Position numbers and translations under genes: made by a program
Source of the DNA: Ascaphus truei
Taxonomy: Eukaryota; Chordata; Amphibia; Anura; Ascaphidae
Length of the DNA: 64,000 nucleotides
Assembly (NCBI GenBank): GCA_036426205.1
Contig: CM071574.1
Location: 8,542,864-8,606,863, forward strand
Direction: 5' to 3'
Shown: positions 46,885 to 58,855 of the stretch, one piece after another
How positions within the stretch are numbered: the first letter of the stretch is position 1
Layout: every line of letters begins with the position of its first letter
Notes under the pieces: generated by a model
Seen by the model: only the letters and a program-made list of their open reading frames with translations
Told to the model about the DNA's origin: nothing
Database searches by the model: none

Positions 46885-47330
46885 GGTGTATTCTCCCCGT
46901 GCTCACGTATGGATGTACCCTGGTACTCGTCGGTCAATCGCCTTGACTCACGGGTATGAGTGGTTGAACCCATGTATTCTCCCCGGTGCTTCACGTAGGG
47001 ATGTGACCACATGTAGTCTTGCCCACAGTGCTCACGGTATGGTTGTGACCCATGTATTCTCCCCGTGCTCACGTATGGTTTTGACCATGTATTCTCCCCG
47101 TGCTCACGTATGGATGTGACCCATGTATTTCTCCCCATGCTCACGTATGTTGTGACCCATGTATCTCCCCCGTGCTCACGTATGTTTGTTGACCCATTTT
47201 CTGCCCCCGTGCTCACGTATGGTTGTGACCCATGTATCCTGCTCACCCATGGGCCCTATGTATTGGGACTGTTACACGCAATTCCCATTCTCCCCGAGAT
47301 CAACGTATGGATGTGTGACCCATGTATTCT
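46885..47330. repeat. 36-bp minisatellite in X' (irregular)
   Basis: Counterpart of 40590-41050 with many indels. Confidence 0.9.
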
Positions 47331-47469
47331 CTCTCATCCCGTCGCAGTCTACGGCCCTCCCGTCCAGATGTTTCCTACACATTATATAATGGATGTGATC
47401 CAGCTACCCATCTATCTGCACAACTACCTGTCTATCTGTACAATCCCTCACCCCTAACAACATGAAGCA

Positions 47470-47870
47470 CTTTATGCTGATATCTTAATCCAAAACTGTT
47501 CATGTCCAAGGTTCAACAAGTAATCCGGCCGATCCTCCATATCTTACTGTGCCACCTCACAACAATGGAACAATCTACCGTAGGACTGGGTCTCACAGCG
47601 GCGACGGCCCGACGCAAAAGTCTAGTTCTTCATAAGACTACAGGGTCTACATTGTAATCTTGTCATTAACTGTTTCATAGCCCTCATGATATATATTTCT
47701 TAACTGTGACAACTATGTCTTGTAATAGAATTGATACCACTGCTCACTGAATTAACTCTGTCTTTGTACCCATTCTGTGCATCATACCTCTGGCCAGGAC
47801 AACTTGAAACGAAGGTAACTCTTAAGTATTACTTCCTGCTAAAACATTTTTATAAATACAATCAATAATT
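47470..47870 (+). repeat. CR1/L2-type LINE 3' end in X'
   Basis: Noisy counterpart of 41140-41535. Confidence 0.65.
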
Positions 47871-48369
47871 CATATAAATATTAATCTACATATTATTATT
47901 TCTCAAATTTCCATTTTTCAGATAAGGAGTTTTTCTCTTTTTTACAGAGAAACCCAAATACTAATAGTTAGTAGAGGTGAAATGACAAATCCATTCTACA
48001 TTTCTTATTTAAAACGTAACAAGCAATGCTGCTCATGGATCTATTGGTGATTGTTTGATTGCACTTGGTTTATCCTGCCACCTAGGTGATGAGTTTTGAA
48101 CGTTTGTAACATTTTCAACTACTTGGTTCCAAAAAAGGTATCATAACCCCCACTCCCTCCTTTGTTACTACTAGTGACACTTTGGGAGATTACCACACGT
48201 ATCAGTAATTAGTCTTAAGTACGTAGATTCCTTGTAGGTTGTGGCAATAAAGATTAAGAGCAAAATATTCACCATTGTAAAGTTCAACTAATTAATAGGT
48301 CAGAAATACTTTACTCCCTTTGGTACACCGCGCTCCAAGATTCAGTATCATTTCCAGAGATTAGATTGG

Positions 48370-48890
48370 GCAAGTGGCCGGAGGACGCATACTGGACAGG
48401 TCCAGTGTATGGCCGGAGGGACTGATCTCCTGACAGTCAGGGTGGCCAGGGACTGCATACTGGGACATTCGGGTGTGCGACGAGGGACGNNNNNNNNNNN
48501 NNNNNNNNNNNNNNNNNNNNNNNNNNNNNNNNNNNNNNNNNNNNNNNNNNNNNNNNNNNNNNNNNNNNNNNNNNNNNNNNNNNNNNNNNNNNNNNGACAG
48601 TATAGGGTGGCCGGAGGACTGCATAACTGACAGTCAAGGTGGCCAGAGGGCTTCATCGACATCAAGTGGCCGGGGAGTGCACATTGGACAGTCAGGGTGG
48701 CCCAAGGCACACTGCATGCTGGACAGTCAACGGTGGCCGAGAGGGACTTTATACTGGACCGTCAGAGTGGCGGAGGGTCTGCATGTTGGACAGTCAGGTG
48801 TGGCCAAGTGACTGCATGCTGGACAGTCAGGGTGGCCAGAGGGACTGCATAGTGGACAGTCAGGGTGACTGCATTGCTGGACAGTACCAT
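48370..48890. repeat. 33-bp minisatellite interrupted by the N run
   Basis: Irregular units of the same array as at 42045 and 53233 lie on both sides of the N run, so the unresolved gap is inside this minisatellite. Confidence 0.92.
48490..48595. other. Assembly gap, 106 N
   Basis: A run of 106 undetermined bases. Confidence 1.
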
Positions 48891-49454
48891 GGATCCCTGA
48901 TAACAGCATAAGGAGACCTGAGTTACAATCGAGTGCTGTGGAAGTTTCACAGTGGAATTGCAGGAAGAACAGACAACACAGCTCTACCTGAGGAGACTCC
49001 TGAAAACCTTTATGCGTCACAAACTGTATTCCCTTACGTTTGTGAGTGTAACGTATGAGTTTTAAGCTTTTTATTATTCTAGTACAAAGTTTTTTACACT
49101 ACGGTTGTTCTCTTTCCTTGATTTTCCAGCTGGATTAGAGGACCTTCCCTAAACGAAGGATCAGGTGATGTTGTCCATCTGAAAAAAAAGGCTCTAATCT
49201 ACATTTATCGTAACCCTGAGATTTTTCATGCCTACAATTCTGATTTGCATATTCTTGTAAGTTTGTGAACCTTTTAGGGGACCATCATTAGGATTCTTCA
49301 TAGATTCATTTATCGTGTACACAGCTTCTTCCAAACCAGGTTTCACTGTAACCATTATTAGCAATATTTAGATTTTAAACACAGATGTTTAAGTGGCAGA
49401 TCTGGTCCCCAAGTGGCCTGCAAAAACCTGAGACTTCTCTCTCTATGCTTCAAT

Positions 49455-50160
49455 GAGTATGTATGTATCATTTTATTTTATACAGCGCCAACAGTGTGAC
49501 AGCCCTCTACACCATTTAATCCAGGGGAAATAAGTACAAGCAATGGGGATAAGAGCAGCAAGTAACAGGCAACAGAAGACAAGGGAGACACAGCCCCCAA
49601 TCTGATGGTCCATTGGGAGACTCATGACGTTGGACTAAATTGCAAATCGAGGAAGTCAGTGCATCTGCAGTCAGTACTGTAACCATAGATCATTTAATGA
49701 GTTTGTCTCTAAGAGTGATTATCATCGCTGTGATTTAAAAATAAAACGAGAAGGGGCGCTTTGACATATATTGAGTAGAAGAATGTCCATAGGTAGGGAG
49801 AGATGTAGAGGTGAGACATGAGAGGGCTGTAGATGGTGATAAATGAGAGGCATTGTTGAGGTAAAGGTGCAAAGACAGATATTCTTGGGTTGAACGTAAG
49901 ACACAAGTAAGTGTGTACGAGGGATCAGAGTCGAGATGTATGGGTGAAGAGGAGTGTAGAGCCTTGAAAGAAAGAGGATCCTTTTGTAGTTTATACAGAA
50001 ATGATAGGAAAGCCAGCAGAGAAAGTTCAGTCAGAAGCAGATAGCGCTCAGAAAGCAGGCGATGATTCAGGGACAGCATTTTCAACAGATTAGAAAGGAG
50101 AAAGCAGAGTCAGGGAGGCAAAGAAAACACAGGTACAGTAATCAATGCGAATGCTCTGGC
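49455..50160 (-). repeat. LINE 3' region in Y' (noisy copy)
   Basis: Noisy counterpart of 54112-54840. See there. Confidence 0.55.
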
Positions 50161-50289
50161 ATCAAAGGATACTCATTGTATACGGGAGCACAAGCTTCAA
50201 GCGCAATTGTTTGTACGTATAAAACTTATGATACAAATATAAAAAATAGCTGTGAATATTTCAACCAGTTATTCAGGTGATTCTGCTAG

Positions 50290-50995
50290 AGGTCCCCCCC
50301 CTCCTCATCCTAAACAATCACCCTCTCTATCCCTGATATACTCCCCCCCCCTCCTCCTCCTAAACAATCACCCTCTCTATCCCTGATCATACTCCCCCCC
50401 CCCCTCCGTCCTCCTAAACATCACCCTCTCTATCCCTGATCACTCCTCCCCCCCTCCTCCTCCTACCAATCACCCCACTATCCCTGATCACACTCTCCCC
50501 CCTTCTCCAAAACAATCACCCCCTCTTCCCTGATCATACTCTCCCCCTCCTAACAATCACCACCCCCACTATCCCTGAATCACACTCTCCCCCCTTCTCC
50601 AAACAATCACCCCTCTTCCTGATCATCGCTCTCCCCCCTCCTCCTCCTCATCCTAAACAATCATCCCCTCTATCCCTGATCAACTCCCCCCCCCCCCCTC
50701 CTCCTCCTAAACAATCACCCCCTCTATCCCTGATCATACTGTCCCCCCTTCTCCTAAACAACACCCCCTCTATCCCTGATATTACCTCTCCCCCCCTTCT
50801 CCTAACACATCCCTCTCTATCCCTGATCATACTCTCCCCCCCCCCCTTCTCCTAACAATCACCCCCACTTCCCTGATCATACTCTCCCCCCTTCTCCTAA
50901 ACATCACCCCCTCTATCCCTGATCATACTCCTTCCCCCCCCCCTCTCCTAAACATACCCCCCCCTCTATCCCTGACATACTCTCCCCCCTCCTTC
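50290..50995. repeat. 49-bp minisatellite in Y' (irregular)
   Basis: Counterpart of 54965-55620. Units contain CTCCTCCTAAACAATCACCC and TATCCCTGATCATACT. Confidence 0.93.
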
Positions 50996-51065
50996 CCTGA
51001 CTGACAACACGTTTTGATCGAGTTCCGGCTTCCCAGCATGATTCGGCTGACGTCACCCCTCCAAG

Positions 51066-51083
51066 ATGGCGGCGGACAGTGAT
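51066..51083 (+). pseudogene. Duplicate of RAB3GAP1 coding exon 1 (in Y')
   Basis: Repeats the six codons of the true exon at 55698-55715, but the donor reads GTGATT instead of GTGAGT because of a missing base. Upstream, the CRE TGACGTCA is kept. Most likely an assembly duplicate rather than a second gene. Confidence 0.8.
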
Positions 51084-51192
51084 GTGATTCCCGGATGCTC
51101 CCGGGTCCTGGTTTTGTCTGTAACGTTTATTCCGTGTTTCTTCTCTCATGTCTCCCCCGAGTGAACCCTTTCCGCTTTCCTCCCGTGTACAC

Positions 51193-51242
51193 CCGAGTCC
51201 GAGGTGTTTGGATCACAGCTTCACCACGCTTCCGAATGGGAG
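51193..51242 (+). pseudogene. Duplicate of RAB3GAP1 exon 2 (in Y')
   Basis: Matches 55819-55874 but has lost several bases, including the G of the acceptor AG and one G before the donor. It is 6 nt shorter and frameshifted. Confidence 0.8.
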
Positions 51243-51259
51243 GGTGAGTACTGAAACAT

Positions 51260-52130
51260 CACCATACCAGCCCTACTGTATCCTGCAATCAGAACTATCC
51301 CTTATCCCTGCATCACACACAGCCCTACTGTATCGCAGCACAACTATCTACTCTACCGCATGCATCAACACAGCCCTACTTATCTGCAGCATCTACCTAC
51401 GATACCATGCATCATACACCGCCCTACTGTCCTGCAGCTAACTATCCCTACTATCCCCTGCATCAACACCCCCTACTGTATCCTGCAGTTAACTATCCCT
51501 AACTACCCTGCATCATACAACCCTACTGTATCCTGCAGCTAACTCTCCCCTGCTCATCATACACAGGCTACAGCCCTACTTTATCCTGCAGCTAACTATC
51601 CCTACTATCCCCTGCATCATACACAGCCCTACTGTAGTCCCTTACAGTTATACTACTCACTATCCCCTGCATCATACACAGGCCCTACTGTATCCTGCAG
51701 CATAACCTATCCCCTGCCATACACAGCCTACTGTATCCTGCATCAACCATCCCTACTATCCCATACTGCATCGCCCGGCTCATACACAGCCCTATGTATC
51801 CTGCAGTATAACTATCCCCTGCATCATACAACAGCCCTACTGTATCCTGCAGCATAACTATCCCTACTATACCCCTGCATCATACACAGCCCTACTGTAT
51901 CCTCAGTATAACTTCCCCCTGCTTCATACACAGCCCTACTGTATCCGCAGCATAACTATCCTACTATCCCTTGCATCATACACAGCCCTACTGTATCCTG
52001 CAGTATAACTATCAATCCCCTGCATCAACACAGCCCTACTGTATCTGGCAGCATAACTATCCCTACTACCCCTGCATCATACACAGCCTACTGTATCCTG
52101 CAGTATAACTATCCCCGCACTACACAGCCC
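51260..52130. repeat. 54-bp minisatellite in Y' (irregular)
   Basis: Counterpart of 55900-56585. Confidence 0.93.
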
Positions 52131-52654
52131 CTACATACCAGGACCAACGGAAGACGTCTGCTAAGGTCGTGAGGACAAACAAGCCCCCTGAATAGGCATC
52201 ACCATCTACTCGGGCAATTTATCCTCTCTTTTAAATGTTTAAATTCCATTTTCTGCTTGCATTTCCATATAAGGTTTTTTTTGCATCACATGCACCCTCT
52301 CTTTTTCTCTTTCTGTCACATTGGTGCGCTGTTTTCAGCATTTTGATTGATTTATAGAACAGAACCACATACATTTTTCATTAGTTTGGGACAGGTGGAT
52401 GCAACGGCTGTGGAAATATTTTTTCCTGGTTTCTTCTTTACTTTCTGCTTGATCTAGGGTGAGACATTGGTGGTTCAGTTCATTCACTATATGTGCTCCA
52501 ATTAAAGTTTAGTTTACACTCACGAAAGGTTGAGCACACACAAACAAACACAAGAGACCTGGTGTACTCGAATTCTCACACATAGTGTCCCCAAATTAAC
52601 AGTCCTCTTACTGTTATTTAACACGTATACCTGTCCGAGTGAAGTGTCCGAGCA

Positions 52655-53225
52655 CCATCATCATCATCATCACTGTTCTGTCATTACAGAAACTACCACC
52701 ATCACTATAATATCTACCACAACCAGATAATTTATCACTGTATCATCCCAATACCTACCATCACATCGCTGAATCATCATCACCACTATCAATCATTGCC
52801 AAAATCATCATCATATCCTTACCACCACTATCTATCATTGCACACAACCACACGCACCATCACCAACCCTAATCATAATACCTCAACCACCACCACACTC
52901 GCCACAAACCAACTTCATCACTCACCATCGACATTCATCATCACCACCAGCCAGCATCATCATCCCATCAATCAGCACTAGCCATCATATACCACCACCA
53001 ACCATCATATCACCACTACCATAACCATTGTCACCATCATAATAGTCATTTATCTTACCATTAACATCTAATTACCCATTCTCACCATTATCATTAGTAT
53101 GTATCACAACCTTCATTATCACTATCTATTATTACCACAAGCATCAGCATCACTATCTCATCTTATTATCACGACAACTATCATCATCTCTATCTATGGT
53201 CACTACAACCATGTAGCATCATCAT
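52655..53225. repeat. CAT/ATC-rich simple repeat in Y' (irregular)
   Basis: Counterpart of 57110-57700. Confidence 0.9.
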
Positions 53226-53232
53226 ACTTATT

Positions 53233-53545
53233 ACTGCATACTGGACAGTTAGGGTGGCCGGAGGGACTGCATACTGGACAGTCAAGGTGGCCAGAGGGTC
53301 TTCATGCTGGACAGTCAAAGTGGCCGGAGGGAGTGCACATTGGACAGTCAGGGTGGCCAGAGGCACTGCATGCTGGACAGTCAAGGTGGCCGAAGGGACT
53401 TTATGCTGGACCGTCAGAGTGGCTGGAGGGTCTGCATGTTGGACAGTCAGGGTGGCCAGAGTGACTGCATGCTGGACAGTCAGGGTGGCCAGAGGGACTG
53501 CATAGTGGACAGTCAGGGTGACTGCATGCTGGACAGTACCATGGA
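53233..53545. repeat. 33-bp minisatellite at the left end of block Y
   Basis: Nine units of TGGCCGGAGGGACTGCATAC then TGGACAGTCAGGG, more diverged than those at 42045. Confidence 0.97.
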
Positions 53546-54111
53546 TCCCTGATAACAGCATAAGGAGACCTGAGTTACAATCGAGGAGCTGTGGAAGTTC
53601 ACAGTGGAATTGCAGGAAGAACAGACAACACAGCTCTACCTGAAGGAGACTCCTGGAAACCTTTATGCGTCACAAATCAATGTATTCCCTTACGTGTGTG
53701 AGTGTAACGTATGAGTTTTAAGCTTTTTATTATTCTAGTACAAGGTTTTACACTACGGTTGTTCTCTTTCCTTGATTTTCCAGCTGGATTAGAGGACCTT
53801 CCCTAAACGAAGGATCAGGTGATGTTGTCCATCTGAAAAAAAAGGCTCTAATCTACATTTATCGTAACCCTGAGATTTTTCATGCCTACAATTCTGATTT
53901 GCATATTCTTGTAGGTTGTGAACCTTTTAGGGGACCATCATTAGGATTCTTCATAGATTCATTTATCGTGTACACAGCTTTCCAAACCAGGTTTCAACTG
54001 TACTACCATTATTAGCAATATTTAGATTTTAAAACACAGATGTTTAAGTGGCAGATCTGGTCCCCAAGTGGCCTGCAGAAAACCTGAGACTTCTCTCTCT
54101 ATGCTTCAATG

Positions 54112-54840
54112 AGTATGTATGTATCATTTTATTTATACAGCGCCAACAGTGTGCACAGCCCTCTACACAATTTAAATCCAGGGGAAATAAGTACAAGCAA
54201 TGGGGATAAGAGCAGCAAGTAACAGGCAACAGAAGACAAGGGAGACACAGCCCCCAATCTGAGTGGTCCATTGGGAGACTCATAGACAGTTGGACTAAAA
54301 TTGCAAATCGAGGAAGTCAAGTGCATCTGCAGTCAGTACTGTAACCATAGATCATTTAATGAGATTTGTCTTCTAAGAGGTGAATTATCAGCTGTGATTT
54401 AAAAATAAAACGAGAAGGCGCTTGACATATATTGAGTAGAAGAATGTCCATAGGTAGGGAGAGATGTAGAGGTGAGACATGAGAGGGCTGTAGAGGTGAT
54501 AAATGAGAAGGCTGTTGAGGTAAAAGGTGCAAAGACGAGATATTCTTGGGTTGAACGTAAGACACAAGTAAGTGTGTAACGAGGGATCAGAGTCGAGATG
54601 TATGGAGGTGAAGAGGAGTGTAGAGCCTTGAAAGAAAGGAGGATCCTTTTGTAGTTTATACAGAAATGAATAGGAAGCCAGCAGAGAAAGTTCAGGTCAG
54701 AAGCAGATAGCGCTCAGAAGAGCAGGCGATGATTCAGGGACAGCATTTTCAACAGATTAGAAGGGAGAAAGCAGAGTCAGGGAGGCCAAAGAAAACAAGG
54801 TTACAGTAATCAATGCGAATGCTCTGGCATCAAAGGAGAC
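54112..54840 (-). repeat. CR1/L2-type LINE 3' region
   Basis: On the minus strand it ends GGCGCTGTATAAATAAAATG then ATACATACATACT, the tail type of frog CR1/L2 LINEs. The part to its right has decayed open frames with LxxFLSFLYKLQKDPLSFKALHSS-like text, typical of the reverse transcriptase C-terminus. Confidence 0.6.
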
Positions 54841-54964
54841 TCATTGTATACGGGAGCACAAGCTTCTAAGCGCAATTGTTTGTACGTATAAAACTATATG
54901 ATACAAATATAATAAAATAGCTGTGAATATTTAAACCAGTTATTCAGGTGATTCTGCTAGAGGT

Positions 54965-55620
54965 CCCCCCCCCCTCCTCATCCTAAACAATCACCCTCTC
55001 TATCCCTGATCATACTCCCCCCCCCTCCTCCTCCTAAACAATCACCCTCTCTATCCCTGATCATACTCCCCCCCCCTCCTCCTCCTAAACAATCACCCTC
55101 TCTATCCCTGATCATACTCCCCCCCTCCTCCTCCTAAACAATCAACCCCACTATCCCTGATCACACTCTCCCCCCTTCTCCAAAACAATCACCCCCTCTA
55201 TCCCTGATCATACTCTCCCCCCTCTCCCAAACATCACCCCCTCTATCCTGGATCTTACTCTCCCCCCTCCTCCTCCTCATCCTAAACAATCATCCCCTCT
55301 ATCCCTGATCATACTCCCCCCCCTCCTCCTCCTAAACAATCACCCCCTCTATCCCTGATCATACTTCCCCCCTTCTCCTAACAACCACCCCCTCTATCCC
55401 TGATAATCTCCCTCTCCCCCCCCTTCTCCTAAACAATCACCTCTCTATCCCTGACATAACTCTCCCCCCCCTTCTCCTAAACAATCACACAATCACCCCC
55501 ACTATCCCTGATCATACTCTCCCCCCTTCTCCTAAACAATCACCCCCTCTATCCCTGATCATACTCTCCCCCCTTCTCCTAAACAATCACCCCCTCTATC
55601 CCTGATCATACTCTCCCCCT
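54965..55620. repeat. 49-bp minisatellite, about 13 copies
   Basis: The unit contains CTCCTCCTCCTAAACAATCA, then CCCTCTCTATCCCTGATCAT and ACTCCCCCC. It ends about 30 bp before the RAB3GAP1 promoter motifs. Confidence 0.96.
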
Positions 55621-55639
55621 CCTTCCCCTGACGGACACA

Positions 55640-55708
55640 CTGTTTGATCTAGTTCCGGCTTCCCAGCATGCATTGCGCTGACGTCACCCCTCCCAAGATG
55701 GCGGCGGA
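55640..55708 (+). promoter_or_regulatory. RAB3GAP1: RAB3GAP1 core promoter
   Basis: A compact set of housekeeping-promoter motifs lies just before the start codon. It has an ETS-type TTCCGG, a ZNF143-like TTCCCAGCATGCATTG, a full CRE (TGACGTCA), and a YY1 motif AAGATGGCGGC overlapping the start codon. YY1 sites at this position are typical of TATA-less promoters with short 5' UTRs. Motif names are from established consensus sequences. Activity is inferred. Confidence 0.75.
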
Positions 55709-55715
55709 CAGTGAT
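55698..55715 (+). CDS. RAB3GAP1: RAB3GAP1 coding exon 1
   Basis: First coding exon of the catalytic subunit of the Rab3 GTPase-activating complex, which also acts as exchange factor for Rab18 together with RAB3GAP2. It encodes MAADSD, as in the human protein, and ends at a perfect donor GTGAGT. The start has a strong context (AAGATGG). It is only six codons long and phase 0. A damaged duplicate lies at 51066. Confidence 0.93.
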
Positions 55716-55818
55716 GTGAGTTCCCGGATGCTCCGGGTCCTGGTTTTTCTGTAACGTTTATTCCGTGTTTCTCTCATGTCTCCCCCGAGTGACCCGTTTC
55801 CTTTCCTCCCGTGTACAG

Positions 55819-55874
55819 CCCGAGTCCGAGGTGTTTGAGATCACAGACTTCACCACAGCTTCCGAATGGGAGAG
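55819..55874 (+). CDS. RAB3GAP1: RAB3GAP1 exon 2
   Basis: 56-nt exon between CCCGTGTACAG and GAGAG|GTGAGA. The peptide PESEVFEITDFTTASEWE, plus the first two bases of Arg, is identical to the human protein as I remember it. Phase 0 in, phase 2 out, matching exon 3 at 61443. It is preceded by only about 100 bp of intron 1. A frameshifted duplicate is at 51193-51242. Confidence 0.95.
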
Positions 55875-55899
55875 GTGAGATACTGACACATCACCATAC

Positions 55900-56585
55900 A
55901 CAGCCCTACTGTATCCTGCAGCATAACTATCCCTACTATCCCCTGCATCACACACAGCCCTACTGTATCCTGCAGCACAACTATCCCTACTCTACCCTGC
56001 ATCATACACAGCCCTACTGTATCCTGCAGCATAACTATCCCTACGATACCATGCATCATACACAGCCCTACTGTATCCTGCAGCATAACTATCCCTACTA
56101 TCCCCTGCATCATACACAGCCCTACTGTATCCTGCAGTATAACTATCCCTACTATCCCCTGCATCATACACAGCCCTACTGTATCCTGCAGCATAACTAT
56201 CCCCTGCATCATACACAGGCTACAGCCCTACTGTATCCTGCAGCATAACTATCCCTACTATCCCCTGCATCATACACAGCCCTACTGTATCCTGCAGTAT
56301 AACTATCCCTACTATCCCCTGCATCATACACAGCCCTACTGTATCCTGCAGCATAACTATCCCCTGCATCATACACAGCCCTACTGTATCCTGCAGCATA
56401 ACTATCCCTACTATCCCCTGCATCATACACAGCCCTACTGTATCCTGCAGTATAACTATCCCCTGCATCATACACAGCCCTACTGTATCCTGCAGCATAA
56501 CTATCCCTACTATCCCCTGCATCATACACAGCCATACTGTATCCTGCAGTATAACTATCCCCTGCATCATACACAGCCCTACTAT
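55900..56585. repeat. 54-bp minisatellite in RAB3GAP1 intron 2
   Basis: The long unit contains CCCTACTGTATCCTGCAGCA, then TAACTATCCCTACTATCCCC and TGCATCATACACAG. A 44-bp form lacks the CCTACTATCC part and alternates with it. Both reading directions give long repeat frames that are not genes. The array starts about 25 bp after the exon 2 donor. Confidence 0.96.
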
Positions 56586-57109
56586 ACCCAGGGACCAACG
56601 GAAGACGTCTGCTAAGGTCGTGAGGGACAAACAAAGCCCCCTGAATAGGGCATCACCATCTACTCGGGCAATTTATCCTCTTCTTTTAAATGTTTTAAAT
56701 GCCATTTTCGCTTGCATTTCCATATAAAGGTTATTTGTTTGCATCACATGCACCCCTCTCTTTTTCTCTTTCTGTCACATTGGTTGCGCTGTTTTCAGCA
56801 TTTTGATTGATTTATAGAACAGACACACATACATTTTTTTATTAGTTTGGGACAGGTGGATAGCAACTGCTGTGGAAATAGTTTTCCCTGGTTTCTTTAC
56901 TTTCTGCTTGATCTAGGGTGAGGACATTGTGGTTCATGTCATTCACTATACTGTGCTCCAATTAAAGTGTAGTTTACACTCACGAAAGGTTGAGCACACA
57001 AACAAGACACAGAGACCTGGTGTACTCGAATTCTCACACATAGTGTCCCCAAATTATCAGTCCTTTCTTACTGTTTATTTAACACGTATACCTGTCACGA
57101 GTGAAGTGT
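56586..57109. other. RAB3GAP1 intron 2, unique stretch
   Basis: No exon or repeat recognised. Confidence 0.5.
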
Positions 57110-57700
57110 CCGAGCACATCATCATCATCATCACTGTCTGTCATTACAGAAACTACCACCATCACTATATATCATTACCACAACCATGATAATTATCACT
57201 GTATCATCCCAACTACCACCATCACTATCTGTAATCATCATCACCACTATCAATCATTGCCAAAATCATCATCATAATCCTTACCACCACTATCTATCAT
57301 TGCCACAACCATCACCATCACCAACCCTATCATTACCTCAACCACCACCACACTCGCCACAACCAACTTCATCATCACCATTCGATATAATCATCACCAC
57401 CAGCCATCATCATCCCCATCATCAGCACTAGCCATCATTATAACCACCACCAACCATCATTATCACCACTACCATAACCATTGTCACCATCATAATAGTC
57501 ATTTATCATTACCATTAACATCTATGATTACCCAATTCTCACCATTATCATTAGTATTATCACAACCTTCATTATCACTATCTATTATTACCACAAGCAT
57601 CAGCATCACTATCATCATCATTATTATCACGACAACTATCATCATCTCTATCTATGGTCACTACAACCATGTACATCATCATAATCATTATATATCCTCC
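57110..57700. repeat. CAT/ATC/ACC-rich simple repeat
   Basis: About 590 bp of imperfect trinucleotide repeat (ATCATCACC, ACCACCATC and similar). Confidence 0.93.
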
Positions 57701-58224
57701 CCACAAACATCAGTATGAGGAAACAGAGGATTGCGACGACGGTGCGTCTGTGTTGCCTGAAGATTGTCCAGGGAAACGGCTGTTATGTGAAGCCTGCTGC
57801 CAGCTTCATAGCAAAGTCTTGGAAGACAATTTGGCATCTATTAAAAAGTCAAAAGTTTTGGTTGGTCTTTTCGCTTACCTCTGTTTGTGAGCCTTGTGAT
57901 GTTTTGTGTTTTCAGTGTTCGAGAGGATAGGTGTACTACTGGAAGTAACATGTTTAAGGGTTGAATAGGGATAATTTGTTTTGTTATCTCCATATGACAC
58001 CTATATGTGTCTTTAAAAGTAGTTTGTAAACCCGGTGAGTGGAGACTCTGGAAGTGTTTGGTTTCCTCTGGTTGCTCCTTTTTGTCTGATGTCACTGTGT
58101 TCAACAAGAGTTTGCCCAACCGGTATCTCCCCCCTACGTCGATTTCCCTTATTTTTCTTGGCCGTCTAGTAAGGACTAGATGGGCTAAGGTTTAAAAAAA
58201 AAAAAAAAAAATTATATATAAATT

Positions 58225-58855
58225 CTCTGCCAGAATCACTCTACTCTTTCCTAAATCTGTCTCGGCGTCTCCCCTGTTGAAATCCCTCTCCTGGCTTCCT
58301 ATAAAATCCCGCATATCACACTCAATTCTCCTCACTTTTAAAGCTTTACACTCTTCTGCCCCTCCTTACATCTCAGCCCTAATTTCTCGTTATGCACCAT
58401 CCCGGCTCTTGTGTTCTGCTCAAGAATGTCTTCTCTCTACCCCTTTTGTATTTAAAGCTCTCTCCCGCCTTAAACCTTTCTCACTGACTGCCCCACACCT
58501 CTGGAATGCCTTTCCCCTCAATACCCGACTAACACCCTCTCTATCCACCTTTAAGACCCACCTTAAGACACACTTGCTTATAGAAGCATATGAGTAGTAC
58601 CTGGGCTAATACTATACACATGATACATAAAGCTTGGCCCCCTGCAGACGCACTTACCAGAATGCCCTCCTACAGTCTCTGTATGTTGTTCTTCGGAGCA
58701 GGGACTCCTCTTCCTAAATGTCACCTATATGTCTGAAGCACTTATTCCCATGATCTGTTATTTGTATTTGTTATTTATGATTGTCACGTGTATTACTACT
58801 GTAAAGTGCTATGTACATTAATGGCGCTATATAAATAAAGACATACATACATCAT
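58225..58855 (+). mobile_element. CR1/L2-type LINE, 3' end with reverse-transcriptase C-terminus
   Basis: An open frame from about 58277 to 58597 encodes SLSWLPIKSRISHSILLTFK, then YAPSRLLCSAQE and LTAPHLWNAFPLNTR, ending FKTHLKTHLL. This is the C-terminal pattern of CR1/L2-clade reverse transcriptase. The 3' UTR carries GTTCTTCGGAGCAGGGACTC and ends GGCGCTATATAAATAAAG followed by (ACAT)n. It is 5'-truncated, as usual for LINEs, and not an own gene. Confidence 0.88.

Larger units (their letters stand above)
42299..48489 (+). repeat. Block X', noisy direct copy of 36574-42283
   Basis: Second copy of block X, about 480 bp longer (8 percent) because of many inserted bases. It contains all the landmarks of X in the same order and ends in a ragged part of the 33-bp minisatellite directly against the N run. 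The error pattern points to a single uncorrected long read placed here during gap filling. Confidence 0.88.
48596..53232 (+). repeat. Block Y', noisy direct copy of 53233-57700
   Basis: Contains the same landmarks as Y in the same order: 33-bp minisatellite, LINE tail, 49-bp minisatellite, RAB3GAP1 exons 1 and 2, 54-bp minisatellite, CAT-repeat. It has many single-base losses and gains. It ends where Y begins. Confidence 0.88.
53233..57700 (+). repeat. Block Y, clean copy
   Basis: Clean member of the Y/Y' pair. It starts inside the 33-bp minisatellite, just as block X ends in it. RAB3GAP1 exons 1 and 2 in this block are intact and continue in phase to exon 3. Confidence 0.9.

Noticed and set aside
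55850..56634. Open frames of 120-145 codons on both strands in RAB3GAP1 intron 2
   Set aside because: Translation of the 54-bp minisatellite.
58225..58855. An independent gene with a 106-codon open frame
   Set aside because: The peptide is the C-terminal end of a CR1/L2 reverse transcriptase and is followed by a LINE 3' UTR and (ACAT)n.
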